From NCBI GenBank assembly GCA_001275005.1, contig JWZX01003017.1:1-42513 (forward strand): a stretch of DNA of 42,513 nt, read 5' to 3'. This DNA comes from Chrysochromulina tobinii (Eukaryota > Haptophyta > Prymnesiales > Chrysochromulinaceae). Made by a program: the position numbers and the translations under genes. A model generated the notes under the pieces. That model was given only the letters and a program-made list of their open reading frames with translations. It was not told the DNA's origin and did no database searches. Positions 25,814-36,390 of this stretch are shown one piece after another (position 1 is the stretch's first letter; the number at the start of each line of letters is the position of its first letter).

Positions 25814-26426
25814 GGACGGGGCTCATTGTTTTCCGATTGAACCGCAACGGCTTTGCGTGTGTAGGTGGAGGTCCTACACGACTCGCCCCGCCACCCTATG
25901 TACGTGCATGTTTGATGTTAGTCGTGTGAGCTGCTCAGCATGCTGCAAAAAGCTGCAATACTCCGGGCGGTCCGGCTCGTGTGTCGTGTGGAACTCGTCA
26001 CGTGCATTCCCGGATATGATATATCCCGCTTCCCGGCGATTTCCCGCTAATTCGCCGCCGTTTTCCCGTAACGTGATGCTGAAAAGTAACGGTCGACCTT
26101 TGGTCGACCCACACACTCACAGACACTGAGCCACGGCCAAACGCACGAGCACAGCGCTACGCAGCTTGACAGCTGCGCGGTCCGGACCTCCGGTCATCTC
26201 CACACGACACAGAGGCGCGGTCTTTCAGTCCACAGTCAGTCCACCGCGGCTGCCCGCTGCAAGGCGCTGCGATGTGCGTCTCGTCACGCCAGTCGCCGCG
26301 GAATCTAAGGTCCTAACCCACTGACGTTGGGGGATGGCCCGGGCGCGTGATCAACGCGCACGAGCCGCACGGCGCCCTCCCCTGCAGCCACGTCGCACAC
26401 GAGGCCGCTCCTGCGGCTCAAATAAC
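25814..26426. other. convergent intergenic region, no gene seen
   Basis: 613 bp between the convergent stops of the GT77-like and FolC genes. It contains an AT-richer patch (about 26020-26090) with a TTTCCCGC string, and two copies of the palindrome GGTCGACC three bases apart (26091-26109). Since both genes end here, these are more likely 3' flanking or terminator-like structures than promoters. Confidence 0.45.
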
Positions 26427-28019
26427 TCAAAGCCGGCTCGTCAACGCCGCTCCGTCGCTCAACTCGTCCGACTCGGGCGAGCCATTGTCGAGCAACACCC
26501 ATCCCGCAAGGTAGAGCGAGCCGCAGATGACGATGCGCAGAGGTGGGGCGCGCCCGGCCTGCGGATCGGCCCCCGGCCCCGGCCTGGGGAGGGCGCCGAG
26601 TTGGGCGTCCGGGAGGGGCGCCGAGTTGGGCGCCTTCGGGTCGGCGCCCGGTCCCTTCGGCCTCATCGCGTCGCGACGTGCCAAGATGATTTGGCCAAGG
26701 TGCGTCGCGACGGCGCGTTCGACCGCGGCGAGGGGCGATGGACTCTCGCTCGCCTCGAATCCGACGGCGGCGGCCGCCGCCGCAGTCTCGGCGGCCGTGA
26801 GCGCAAGGGTCGCCTCATTTGGGATGGGTACCGCGAACAGGGTAGCACCAAGCGCCCGCAACGGCGCGAGGAACCCGCGCACATCCTTGGTTCGTAGCAT
26901 GGCGCACACGAATACGGTAGGCTGCCGCTCCGGTCCGTGGCGCGAGAGCGCCGCCGCGAGCGCGACGCCTCCGGCCGGGTTGTGCCCGCCATCCAGCCAG
27001 AGCTCGGCATGCGCGCCCGCGGCGGAGACCAACGGGCCTCGAGTGAGCCGTTGGAGCCGCGCTGGCCACGTGGCGCCCACGACAGCGCCGCGCAGCACGG
27101 CGGGCTGCCCGTGCCCAAGCAGCCGCAGGACCGCGAGGGCTACACCGGCATTCTCGACTTGATGTGAGCCCACGAGCGCCGGCAGCGGCAGCACCTCGTC
27201 GGCTTCAGGCAAGCTGGTGTGCGCTCCGCTGGATGTACGGGCGCCACGACGGGCGCCGAAGGAGCGGAAGTGCAGCCGCCCGTTCTCCTCGCATGCGTTG
27301 GACGCATGCATTCGGAAGTGCAGCCGCCCGTTCTCCTCGCAGGCGTCCCAATGGTCGCCACATACTGACAGCGGGCAGCCGACTGTCGCGGCACGCGCGC
27401 GGATGACGCTGAGCGCGCCCGGCGTCTGAGGCGCCACGACCGCGGGCACACCCGCTCGCAGAATCCCTGCCTTCTCCGCCGCTATCGCCTCAACAGTCGA
27501 GCCCAGGAACTCCTGGTGGTCGAGGCTGACCGCCGTGATGACGCACGCGACCGGTGCGAGGCCAGCGACATTGGTGGCGTCCAGCCGACCCCCCATGCCC
27601 ACCTCGAGCAGCGTGTAGTCGGCGGGCACGCGGCTGAATGCAAGCAGCGCCGCGCACGTTGTCGCCTCGAAAAAGGTGATGCTCTCGTCGCCAATCGCGG
27701 CGAGGACCTCGGCGAGGAGAGTCGCGAGCGTGGGCTCGCCGATGAGGCGGCCGGCAAGGCGGATGCGCTCATGGAAACGCACGAGGTGCGGCGACGTGTA
27801 CACATGCACGCTGCAGCCTGCAGCCTCAAGGCCCGCGCGGATGAATGCGATCGTCGAGCCCTTTCCGTTCGTACCAGCGACGTGAATTACAGGCGGCAGT
27901 CTGCGCTCAGGATGACCGACGCGTGCAAGCAGTGCCTCCAGCCGGTCGAGCGAAAGGTCGATCGCCTTCGGGTGCTTGCGCCGCAGCGCATCGAGGAAAT
28001 CGGCCGAAGATGGAGGCAT
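26427..28019 (-). CDS. folC: FolC: dihydrofolate synthase / folylpolyglutamate synthase
   Basis: Predicted 530 residues, Mur-ligase superfamily. It adds glutamate to dihydropteroate or to folates using ATP. Motifs: P-loop HVAGTNGKGSTIAF (about 46-60), VYTSPHLVRFHERIRLAG, LEVGMGGRLDATN, SLDHQEFLGSTVEAIAAEKAG and LDGGHNPAGG. The wording of the N terminus (GHPERRLPPVIHVAGTNGKG) is strikingly like alphaproteobacterial FolC rather than the eukaryotic FPGS. It is longer than the usual 430-450 residues owing to low-complexity inserts: a 16-residue duplication of ACEENGRLHFR near 230-255 and a Pro/Ala/Gly insert (about 470-500). No obvious organelle presequence, so probably cytosolic unless targeting is internal. 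The gene is tail-to-tail with the GT77-like gene. Confidence 0.9.
   Translation of the reverse strand: MPPSSADFLDALRRKHPKAIDLSLDRLEALLARVGHPERRLPPVIHVAGTNGKGSTIAFIRAGLEAAGCSVHVYTSPHLVRFHERIRLAGRLIGEPTLATLLAEVLAAIGDESITFFEATTCAALLAFSRVPADYTLLEVGMGGRLDATNVAGLAPVACVITAVSLDHQEFLGSTVEAIAAEKAGILRAGVPAVVAPQTPGALSVIRARAATVGCPLSVCGDHWDACEENGRLHFRMHASNACEENGRLHFRSFGARRGARTSSGAHTSLPEADEVLPLPALVGSHQVENAGVALAVLRLLGHGQPAVLRGAVVGATWPARLQRLTRGPLVSAAGAHAELWLDGGHNPAGGVALAAALSRHGPERQPTVFVCAMLRTKDVRGFLAPLRALGATLFAVPIPNEATLALTAAETAAAAAAVGFEASESPSPLAAVERAVATHLGQIILARRDAMRPKGPGADPKAPNSAPLPDAQLGALPRPGPGADPQAGRAPPLRIVICGSLYLAGWVLLDNGSPESDELSDGAALTSRL
27265..27341 (-). repeat. 48-bp direct duplication inside folC
   Basis: The string CGGAAGTGCAGCCGCCCGTT with its continuation recurs 48 bp later (27265 and 27313). 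It duplicates 16 residues in frame and so lengthens a loop of FolC without breaking it. Confidence 0.85.
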
Positions 28020-28499
28020 TCCGTTTGTGTGCCGAGATGGGAGACCCTTCGCCGCTCCAGACCGCTGACGCCCTGAGCATGGCTTTCATTCACAGCGCAG
28101 CCCCTCTTTTCTCATTGTGAATGGGGGCTCCCCCGCCGAGCGTGAGATCGTCGAGGTCCGGCGCCGGCGCCGGGCCGACTCCCCTGTGGGGAAAACGGGG
28201 AGGAGTGTTCACAACGTAAAAGTTCCACACCTCGTACTGTCGACGTTGGCACGTTCTGCACGTTCACACTCGCTTCATTACACTTTCATTACACTTGCTT
28301 TCGTACTACTCCAATCCATTCAAACTCGCCAGTTGCAGTTCACAGTATGTTTCAAGATCCACGCACCACGGCGCCGTATCTCGGGATTCGGCCTGTACCC
28401 TTTGGCTTCATCATCCTCGCCGAAAAACAGACAGCTCGCTGCCTCCCACATCCTTAGTAGTCGTAGACCGCATGCCAAGCCGCCGCCCATCCTCCATCC
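28020..28499 (-). promoter_or_regulatory. upstream region of folC
   Basis: 480 bp between the folC start and the stop of the next minus-strand gene; it should hold the folC promoter and the 3' end of the neighbour. A CTTCATTACACTTTCATTAC repeat lies near 28270. No gene or RNA is recognised. Confidence 0.4.
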
Positions 28500-28512
28500 T
28501 TAGTAGTCGTAG
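28449..28512. repeat. 18-bp direct repeat at the 3' end of the chromodomain gene
   Basis: CATCCTTAGTAGTCGTAG occurs at 28449-28466 and 28495-28512. On the minus strand each encodes Y-D-Y-stop, so the natural stop has a duplicated copy 46 bp downstream. Confidence 0.85.
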
Positions 28513-31500
28513 CGCCGTCGGCCTGTATCCCGCTCTGGAGAACGTGAACCGTAGCGCCGCCGCCGAGCGTCTCTATCCGGCGAGCGTGAGCGCGAGCGCC
28601 TCTCCCGGCGACCTGTCTCCCGCGGTCGCTCCTCGCGCCGCTCATGCCGCCACGTCGCATAGTCAGCACGTCTCGGAGGCTCGTCACGCTCACGCTCGTG
28701 GTCCCTGACGTGCCGTGACGAAACGTCACGAAACCCGTCGCCGCGAGGGGGCTCACGAGGGAGATCGCGAGCGGGCTCGCGCGGGGGCTCACGTCGACGC
28801 GGCGGTGAGATGGAAGGCGAGCGCGCCCGCCGCGGCGCGTCAGCTGGCTCTGCGCGGGCTCGGGGCTCTGCGTGCGAAAACAGGCAGTCGGCGCCGCGCG
28901 AGCACGTGCCGAACCGGTAGAAGCGGCAGGGGGGCCGTGACGGCGAGGTGGCCGATGCCTGAGGTTCCCACTGGCCGGAGTTTCCCGCGGCGGTCGCGCT
29001 TCCGACGCTGCCCGTGTTGGTGCGCCGTTCACTAACTTCGAGGATGCCTTCGATGGCCTGCGCGCTCTCCACTGCCGGCTCCACAGGCAGGAGGCGCGCG
29101 AGCCGAGGATCCGCTGAGTTCGCCCCAGAGCTCTGGCTGCGCCGAGCCACAGGAGCCACACCAGCCGGCTGCACCGCATCGGCAGAGAGAGAGCGAGATG
29201 GAAAGGCGATGCTGCTGCCACCGAAGCCGAGTGGCGGCTGCACAGCATGCTCTGGTGCGGGCGAGAAGCGGCCGCTGTAGCTCGCGGACGCTGTGTCGGG
29301 CACGAGTGGAAGGAGGCGACCGGAAGGGGTGAAGCCCTGGAAGCCCGGAGGGTAGCCTGCGGGCACGGACGCCGGAGGCATCACCAACGCAGCAAGCGCA
29401 TCGCCGATGGACGGCTGCGGCTTCGACAGCGGCGGTTGCATCTGCTGCGGGAGCGGCTGTGGGGGCTGCAGGGATGGCAGTAGGTGCGGCGGCTGCGACG
29501 ACGGCGGCTGTGTTGGCATCTGCTGCGGCCCCATAGTACGTAGGTGCTGCTTGCCTTGGCGGAGCTTCTCGGCGACGACATGTGCGTGCCGCAACTCGAC
29601 GTCACTCAAGTGGCGCGAGCGCAGCTGGTGCCAGGCCGTGATGAGGTCCTCATCACGCAGCGGCTCGTCGAGCACTTCGTCAAACGAAATCTGGCGCTCG
29701 AGTGGCCGCCAGTTGGCGGGGCCCTTGATGGTGAGCCGCCGCGAGCGCGCATCGGCGAGCACCACCTCGCAAACGACGGAGCGCGAGCTGGCGAGGCCCG
29801 CCGCATACGGCTGTTCTACCTTCACCAGAAGGCCGATCGGCCCGTCCGGCAGCAGCAGCGAGGCCTCGTGAGGCAGCGAGCTCGACCAAGCGAAGAGCTG
29901 CGGTGGTCGCAAGTGCAGCGACTCGAGGGCCGACAGCGTGGGAAGGAAGCCAAGATCAGAAAGCAACCGCGCGTCTCCGGCGTCGTAGGCGAAGTCGTAG
30001 CTCAGGACCGCGCGCGCCGCTCGATCGTCGGGCAGCCCCGCCGCTTGAATGCATCGCCGGAGCCGCTGCGCGTGGCTCGTGACGGCGCCGCACGAAAGAC
30101 GCGAGATGTAGCCCTCCTTGAGATGCCGCCATGCGGCCATTTGTACCGTGCAGGCGAGCTTATGGTTGGGGACGTTCGATACAAACTCGAGAGCGAGCCA
30201 GCGCGTGAGCGGGCGCCACTCGGCAGGTCCACGTAGTTTGAGCTCGATCTCACCATTGGCCGCGCGCCGGCTGTCGAGCACCTCGGCGACATCATACTCA
30301 TCAGCCCGGCCGTGGGCGCGTGTGCAGATGAGCAGGCCAGCAGGGCCCGCAGGGAGCACTGACTCATCACGCGCCCAGGCCTCGAGATCATCACGGCGCG
30401 CGCGGATCGCATCAAGGCCTTCGAGAGCCTTGACGAGACCCATATCCTCAAGCAGCGTGCTCTCGGCCACCCGGAACTCGAAGCCCGCCTCGTCCTCGGC
30501 GAAGGCCCACGGAGCGTCAGTCGGGGTGGGCACCGAGCGCGACGTCGGCGGCCGTCCAATCGCCTGTCCAAACGCAGCGGCCGCGGCAGCGCTCGCGGGA
30601 GCCATATTAGGAGCGCTCGCTGCCCGGACGCTGCTGGTGCTCGAGACGGCGCCAAACGATGCGGCCGTGCTCGATACGGCGGCAAAGGCAGTGCCCGAGG
30701 CAGCGGCCATCGTCGGAGGCAAAGCGCTTTGGCGATGAGCCTCAAGCGGGACGCTTTGGGCACACGTGCTCTTCGACGGAGACCGCGCGGTGTTGAGCAT
30801 CCCAACCGACACGTTGGCCGATTTCGAGTTCTTCATGGGCATCAGGTCCAGCGGCGTTGCGGCCGATGAGCCTGCACTGCCGCTGCTTCCGCCGCCACTG
30901 CCGCGCCACGACGCTACGGCTGTGGCGGGCGCAGCACCCTTACTCGGGTTAGGCGGCGCCCGAGACGGCGCCGTGTCCTTTTGCGGCGCAATGTCTTTTG
31001 GCTTCGCGACACCTACGATGGTGCTCGTGTCGTGAGCAAAGCTGCCCCACAAGTCGACCTCTGCGTCGGCAATGCTGTCAGCGCCCTCGCGCCCCGACAG
31101 CAAGGGCGGTGGCGCTGCGCGCGGCGGCACCGCACGCGGCGGCGCCGGCGCTGGTGCCACTGGCACTGGAGGCGGCGCGGGTGCCGAACCGCCACGCTTG
31201 GGCGCCAGCGCTGACGGGCGTCTCGAGAGCAGCGGTAGCTCCTCGTCTGAGTCATCAGAGCTCGAGTCCATTCCAGCAGCCTGAGGAGGCCCCGACTGCG
31301 CAATCGCAACGGCGGCGGCCGCCGCTGCCGCCGCTGCCGCCGCGGCGGCGGGCGAGAGACTGGACGTGCGTGGCGCCTTGGCCGTTGGACTCCTTCGAGC
31401 GGCGGCTTCTTCGTCCCGCAGCATGCTCCTGAGCAGGCTGCGATCAGGCTCCTTGTCCTCCTCCTGGATCGAGATCGGCGCGCTCCGTGGACGCTTGCTC

Positions 31501-31696
31501 CGTGGACGCTCGCCGCGATCCGTGAGCACCCGACGCTTCGTGTCGCACCAGCCAGGGTGCTTTGGCGGCTTCGAGCACTGCGCGGAGCGGGGACAGCACT
31601 GGCCCGATGCCTGCGCATGGCTGGCCTCGTTCTCATCCTCATCCTCATCCTCATCTTCGTCCACATCGTCGATCCCCTCCTTGTCGTCCTCAACGA

Positions 31697-31739
<43 letters not shown>

Positions 31740-33911
31740 CTCGTCGTCCTCGTCGTCCTCGTCGTCCTCGTCCTCGTCCTCGTTGTCCTCATCGCACTTC
31801 TCGCTCACATGGACGTTAGGGCGCTGGCTGCCACGGCCGCGCGCTCCCCGGCCGCCTGACGCCCCCCCGCGCTGGCTGCCTTTGCCGGCTCGGGCTGGCC
31901 GGGGCCGTGCCACAGGGTCCTGACGCCCATTCGGCAACAGCGGCCACCACTCAAGCTTGACGCCTTCTGCTGAGCGGACGATCCACATGCGGCCGTCATC
32001 GCTCCTTAGCTTCGCGTCCACTGCAAACTTGGTGCAGCTGGCCGCGGGTGGCCGGTATGGCGCACCGTTGAGAGGCACGAGCTCGGCCCATGCAGCTGCA
32101 ATTGCCGCCGTGCCGTTCAGAGGGGCGGCGGGCTTTCGATGAGCGGCGGGTGGCTGGGAGTGCGGCAGCTTGCCAGCGAGCTTGGGGGCGGGCTTAGTAG
32201 CTGGCTTGGGTGCGGGCTTGGGAGCGGGCTTCAGCGCCGAGGAGCTCTCGAAATGGATGGGCGAAGACGACGAAGACGATGTGGAGGACGACACGTCGGC
32301 TGGGGCCGCCGCTGCCGCCGCTGCTGCCGCTGGTCGGCGCCAGCTCGGGGCAGCGCCGGCAGCCGCATGAGCGGCGGCAGCGGCAGAGGCGGCAGCGGTG
32401 CACGAGCGCTCGGATTGATCGGATTGATCTGGCGGCAAAGCAGGCTGCGCAGCGGGGCAGCTCGTGCCGCTGCTATCACCGCCGCCATGAATGGCGTTCC
32501 GACGCTCATGCTTCTCATGCTTCTCCCAAGCGTTTCTTACGGAGGAGCCCCTTATGCCATCCGGGCCCTCGTACACGACGTGCTTGCGCCCATTGGGCGC
32601 GACACGCCAGTAGGGCTGCCAACCAGGCGGCAGCGGCTGCGTCGACTTGGGCTGCGCCTCCTGCGCAGGCGCGATGGCGGCGGCCTCCGCCTCGACGCGC
32701 GCTACGAATACGAATGACGGTCGCGCGAGCAGCGGCAGGCGCGCGGCTCGATAGGAGGGCGAGTCAGCGGAGCAAATCTTGCCGCATGTGTGGGCCCGAT
32801 GGGCCCCCCTGCACGCACTGCAGTCGTCCGGTGGCTCCGCCCCCAAGGCAGCCTCGACGCTGCGAAACCTCGCGGTCTGAAGCTGCTCGGCCGGCCAGGG
32901 TCCCTTTGGCGGCTCGGCCGGTGGCGGCTCCCCCTCCCCACCGAGAAGTCTCGAATCGTGCGCCTCGGCCGGCGCCATCACGGCGCGCGTGCGCGCGAGA
33001 CCGAGCATCGGATGGTCGCGGGACGGTGAGAACTGTTCCTCAGGCTCCCAGGTGTGTTGGTCTGGGCCGTAGTCGCCCCAGCGCACGAGGTAGCGCCAGC
33101 CGCCGTCGCGCACCTCAGCCTGCAGGATCTCGGCGACTTCGTACACGCCGCCTGCACTGCTGGCAGGGCAGCGGGCACTGCTTGCGCGGCCACTGCTGCT
33201 GCTGCTGCTGCCACCGCCGCTGCTCACGCTGCTTCCGCCATGGGCCTGCTGGTCTCGGAGCGGCTCGACACCAGCTACGGCACGGCCTTGACCACGGCCA
33301 CGGCCACGGCCGCCACAGCTGCCGCCACGGCCGCGGCCGTTGCCGCCGCCCCTGCCGTCACGATCGCGCTGCAGCTGCGTTGGTGAAGGGCCACCGACGA
33401 TGGACGTGGATTCCTCATCGTCGAGCTCGTCGTCGGTGTCGGCGGTGGTCCTGACCCGAGGTGCTGCCTTGGGTATGGCAGCGGTGACCGCTGGGTACGA
33501 GCGTGCGCGCCGTGCGGAGGGCTCGAACTCCGCGAATACGTGCATGCCAGGGTGGCGGTCCAGCAGGATGCACCCGTTGGTGCCACACCGATCGTAGGGC
33601 CGTTCCTTCGTACGGTCGCCAGTCTGCTTGTTCACGAACACGTGTACGCCGTCGACGACCTCCACCAGCCAACCCTTGGGTAGTCGGCCGACTTCGTCGG
33701 TGCGACTCGGCTGCTTGGCGATCCTGGGCACCTCTTCTGTGTGTCCTCCCAAAAAGGAGTCCGCAGCAGCGTTGACGTCCATGTTGGAGCGTTGCAGGAG
33801 CTCAAGCAGGACTCCTTCGGGCGGATCGGGGCCCAATAACTCACGCAGCGCCGTCATCGCGAGCGAGGAGTCGCGCGTGGGGCGCGGCTCGGCGATGATG
33901 GGCTCGTTCAT
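28500..33911 (-). CDS. large chromodomain / Plus-3 / CCCH-finger / RS-tail protein
   Basis: 1,803 residues from Met 33911; the frame is open to 34133, but that would overlap the start of the CEP44 gene. Parts in order: UBA-like helices (about 19-57); a LPKGWLVEVV...FVNKQTGD stretch with a CGTNGC...HPGMH cluster; chromodomain at about 256-300 (YEVAEILQAEV, YLVRWGDYGPDQHTWEP); a very acidic tract (about 704-764); C/H cluster AQCSKPPKHPGWC; two related regions at about 1175-1290 and 1350-1450. The first of these (DEYDVAEVLDS, WRPLTRWLALEFVSN) matches the Plus-3 domain of Rtf1. A C-x7-C-x5-C-x3-H finger (CRFYRFGTCSRGADCLFSH) lies near 1665. The tail is rich in RS/RD repeats. A nuclear role in chromatin-coupled transcription or RNA processing is inferred. 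Plant NERD-type proteins also combine Plus-3 and CCCH. Hidden in-frame introns are possible. Confidence 0.68.
31693..31785 (-). repeat. GAC/GAG trinucleotide repeat encoding an acidic tract
   Basis: An almost pure GTC/GTCCTC run (plus strand) encodes more than thirty Asp/Glu residues in a row. Such tracts are common in nuclear proteins and are length-variable. Confidence 0.9.
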
Positions 33912-34068
33912 CGCTGCCCCGCTTCTACCTCCAGCTGTCTTGCCTCGCCGGAGGTCTCGACGCGGTCGCGGGGCTGGCAGGCCCCGCGCGTGAAAGGGGT
34001 GCTCGCGGTGCGGCGCGCGCCGTGGGTCGCCCCGTGTGGGGAAATCGTCCCCCCCTCTGGCGGGAGAC
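33912..34068. promoter_or_regulatory. divergent promoter region, chromodomain protein / CEP44
   Basis: Only 157 bp separate the two chosen start codons. It is GC-rich with a CCCGTGTGGGG stretch and no TATA box. Confidence 0.4.
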
Positions 34069-36390
34069 ATGAAGTCGACCGGCGACCTCGCTGCCAACAT
34101 CGTGAAGCTGCGCGACGCGCTCCGACGCGCCAAGTATGACGGGCCAGTCGATGCACCGGCGCTCGGCTTGGGTGAGCCGGCCGGCTACCTGCCGCTACTC
34201 CACTATGCGCTCCTGCACTCCTCGCGCACAGTCGCTGCGTGGCTAGCCACCTCTGGCTATGAGCTCTCCGCAAAGACAGACATGCGCTTCGTCGAGGTCG
34301 TGTACAGGCTCGTGCGCGAGGAGTTCGGCTACCGCCACAAGCTCACCTGCAAGCAGATGCTCGGCGCGGGCTTCGCCGAGCACAAGATCCTCTTCGTCGT
34401 CGACGTGCTTGAGCTCTGCCGGGGCAAGCACGCGCAGCTCGGCCGCGAGCGCACGCTGCGCACCAACAGCGCCAGCGGCACTGCTTCACCGCATCAGAGT
34501 GCCGACGGCGCTGGCACACTCATCACGCCTCGCGCGACGATGGCCCTGCCGCTGTCGGCCCTTGGTGCTGCGCCCGAGGAGCCACGTAGCGCGCCGCCGC
34601 CGCGGCCGCTGGCTGTGGGGCAGCTGCCGCGCTCGCCGCGCCGCCCGGCCACGGTGCCTATGGCACCACTTGCCACTGCAGCTGCGGCTGCCGTCGCAGC
34701 GCGGCCTAACGTGCGCGTAGAGCTCGCAGCGACCACTGGCACTGGTGGCGCCGCGAACGCATGGGTTCGAGCAAGGCAGCCGCATCAAGCGCCGCAGCCG
34801 CATCAAGCGCCGCAGCCGCATCAAGCGCCGCAAGCGCCGCCGCCGCCGCCTCTGGCCGTCTTTGTCGATGGTGGCGATGGTGCGGCCGCACAGCAGGTGC
34901 TCGATGATCTCGATCCCGAGATACCGTCAGCCGTTGTGCATGTGCCCATCAGCGTGCCAGTGCAGCGTCCGGTGTCCCGAGACGCGAGCGTGGTGTCTGC
35001 GGCACCCCTTGGCTTGCGTTGCTCCCTCGTGGCGCCGCGGGAGCCGCAGGTGGCGCCGCGGGTGCCGCAGGTGCGCTCGTGCGCTCCTCTGATGGTGACC
35101 ATCAGCGGAGCGTTGCTTGAGACAGGCCAGGCCGACGTGTCGGAGGATGCGCCCGACGCGGCGCCCGACGAGCAAAAGGCGCCCAACGCGGCGCCCATCG
35201 CGGAGGCTGATGGCCTCTCGGCCCGCCAAGCGCTGCATCTCCTCCGCGACCGCGCGCCCGAGGCGGCGTCGGATGAGTACACAGAGGACTACACGATCGA
35301 CGACGTGGACGAGATCGACGAGGTCGACGAGGTCGATGAGGTGGACGAAGTGGACGAGGCGGAGACAGAGGCACATGACGCATACGACGCAATCGAGTCA
35401 TTTGAGGCCGGCGACGAAGCCGATGGCGGCTTCTTCCTGACGCAGCTTGTCGAGCCCCCCGCGGATGACGCGCCGTCCATGTCTGCTCGCCGTCCCGCCT
35501 TCAGCCGCCCAGCTTGGCATGCGCTCGAGGCGATGCCGCCGCCGCCACTGCTGCCGCCGCCACTGCTGTCGCCGCCGACTGCAAATGAATTGCACGTGAT
35601 TCGCGCCGCGTCTGACGCCGACGTTATGGCGGCGGCGGGCGAGGTGGTAATGGTGACGCCGCCGCCGATGCCGAAACCGCCGTCGGCGATCGCAACAGCG
35701 ACCGAGGCGGCTCCGAGCGAGGCTCTCTCGGGAGAGGACGCACGTATGGTGCAGCTCGTGCAGATGGTCTTCGCCAAGGTGGCGACCCTCTCGCAACAGA
35801 CGGAGCAGGTGGTCGCTCGGCTTGCGCTGCTGGAGGGGCGCATGAAGCTCATCGAGGCTGTCGCTGAGAAGGCGGTTGCCACGCCGCGAGCAGCAGCCTC
35901 GATCACATCAGCGCCAGCCGCGGCTGCGATGACTGCGATGTCGGCGATGCCGACTATGTCGGCGATGACGGCAATGACGATGGAGATGGAGAGCATCATT
36001 GCGGCTACCTCGCCTCCAAAGGCGATGCAGAGCTCTCTGGCCGTCGTGTCGCCGCCGCCTACCACGACAGCAGCGGCTGTCACGCCCGAAGCGCGGGTCT
36101 TCACAACGCCCGACCCGCGCACCACCTGTGAGGACTCGCGCACCTCATTGGACGGCACCACGGCCGATGCGGCCAAGCGGCGGGAGGTGCTCCTCGGTCC
36201 TTCGCCACGCACGTTGAGCGCCGCTGATCAGCGCATCATTGCGACCACGTGCCAGGGCGCCTTCTCAACCTTCCTCTCGACCCGGGCCTTTATCGACGAT
36301 GTGGAGCGCCGCTTCTCGGACACACATGAGGCCCTCGCCCGCCGCTTCAACGAGACGCAGGCCGCCATCTCCGCGGCCGGCGCCGAGTGA
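34069..36390 (+). CDS. CEP44-like centriole protein with a long disordered tail
   Basis: 773 residues. Residues 1-125 match the CEP44 domain: STGDLAANIVKLRDALRRAK at the N terminus, AKTDMRFVEVVYRLVREEFG, and LTCKQMLGAGFAEHKILFVV. CEP44 binds microtubules and centrioles and is needed for centriole-to-centrosome conversion in animals. The start at 34069 aligns with the family N terminus; a Met 11 codons upstream is less likely. The rest is largely disordered: HQAPQP repeats (about 240), an acidic VDE repeat (about 405-430), a coiled coil (about 557-605, VQLVQMVFAKVATLSQQTEQ) and a helical end. Animal CEP44 is about half this length, so the tail is lineage-specific. With the DRC10-like gene it supports a flagellated cell. 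Confidence 0.82.
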   Translation: MKSTGDLAANIVKLRDALRRAKYDGPVDAPALGLGEPAGYLPLLHYALLHSSRTVAAWLATSGYELSAKTDMRFVEVVYRLVREEFGYRHKLTCKQMLGAGFAEHKILFVVDVLELCRGKHAQLGRERTLRTNSASGTASPHQSADGAGTLITPRATMALPLSALGAAPEEPRSAPPPRPLAVGQLPRSPRRPATVPMAPLATAAAAAVAARPNVRVELAATTGTGGAANAWVRARQPHQAPQPHQAPQPHQAPQAPPPPPLAVFVDGGDGAAAQQVLDDLDPEIPSAVVHVPISVPVQRPVSRDASVVSAAPLGLRCSLVAPREPQVAPRVPQVRSCAPLMVTISGALLETGQADVSEDAPDAAPDEQKAPNAAPIAEADGLSARQALHLLRDRAPEAASDEYTEDYTIDDVDEIDEVDEVDEVDEVDEAETEAHDAYDAIESFEAGDEADGGFFLTQLVEPPADDAPSMSARRPAFSRPAWHALEAMPPPPLLPPPLLSPPTANELHVIRAASDADVMAAAGEVVMVTPPPMPKPPSAIATATEAAPSEALSGEDARMVQLVQMVFAKVATLSQQTEQVVARLALLEGRMKLIEAVAEKAVATPRAAASITSAPAAAAMTAMSAMPTMSAMTAMTMEMESIIAATSPPKAMQSSLAVVSPPPTTTAAAVTPEARVFTTPDPRTTCEDSRTSLDGTTADAAKRREVLLGPSPRTLSAADQRIIATTCQGAFSTFLSTRAFIDDVERRFSDTHEALARRFNETQAAISAAGAE
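34784..34834 (+). repeat. 15-bp CATCAAGCGCCGCAG repeat
   Basis: Three tandem 15-bp units encode HQAPQ-P repeats in the disordered part of the CEP44 protein. Confidence 0.85.
35296..35361 (+). repeat. GACGTG/GACGAGGTC acidic repeat
   Basis: Imperfect 9-bp units encode a Val-Asp-Glu run in the CEP44 tail. Confidence 0.85.

Noticed and set aside
26038-26050. TTTCCCGC as an E2F site
   Set aside because: It lies between two converging gene ends, where a cell-cycle promoter element makes little sense.
26334-27162. Plus-strand frames opposite folC
   Set aside because: Antisense to a strongly recognised enzyme.
32210-33454. 414-codon plus-strand frame
   Set aside because: Arg/His/Ala-rich antisense shadow of the chromodomain gene.
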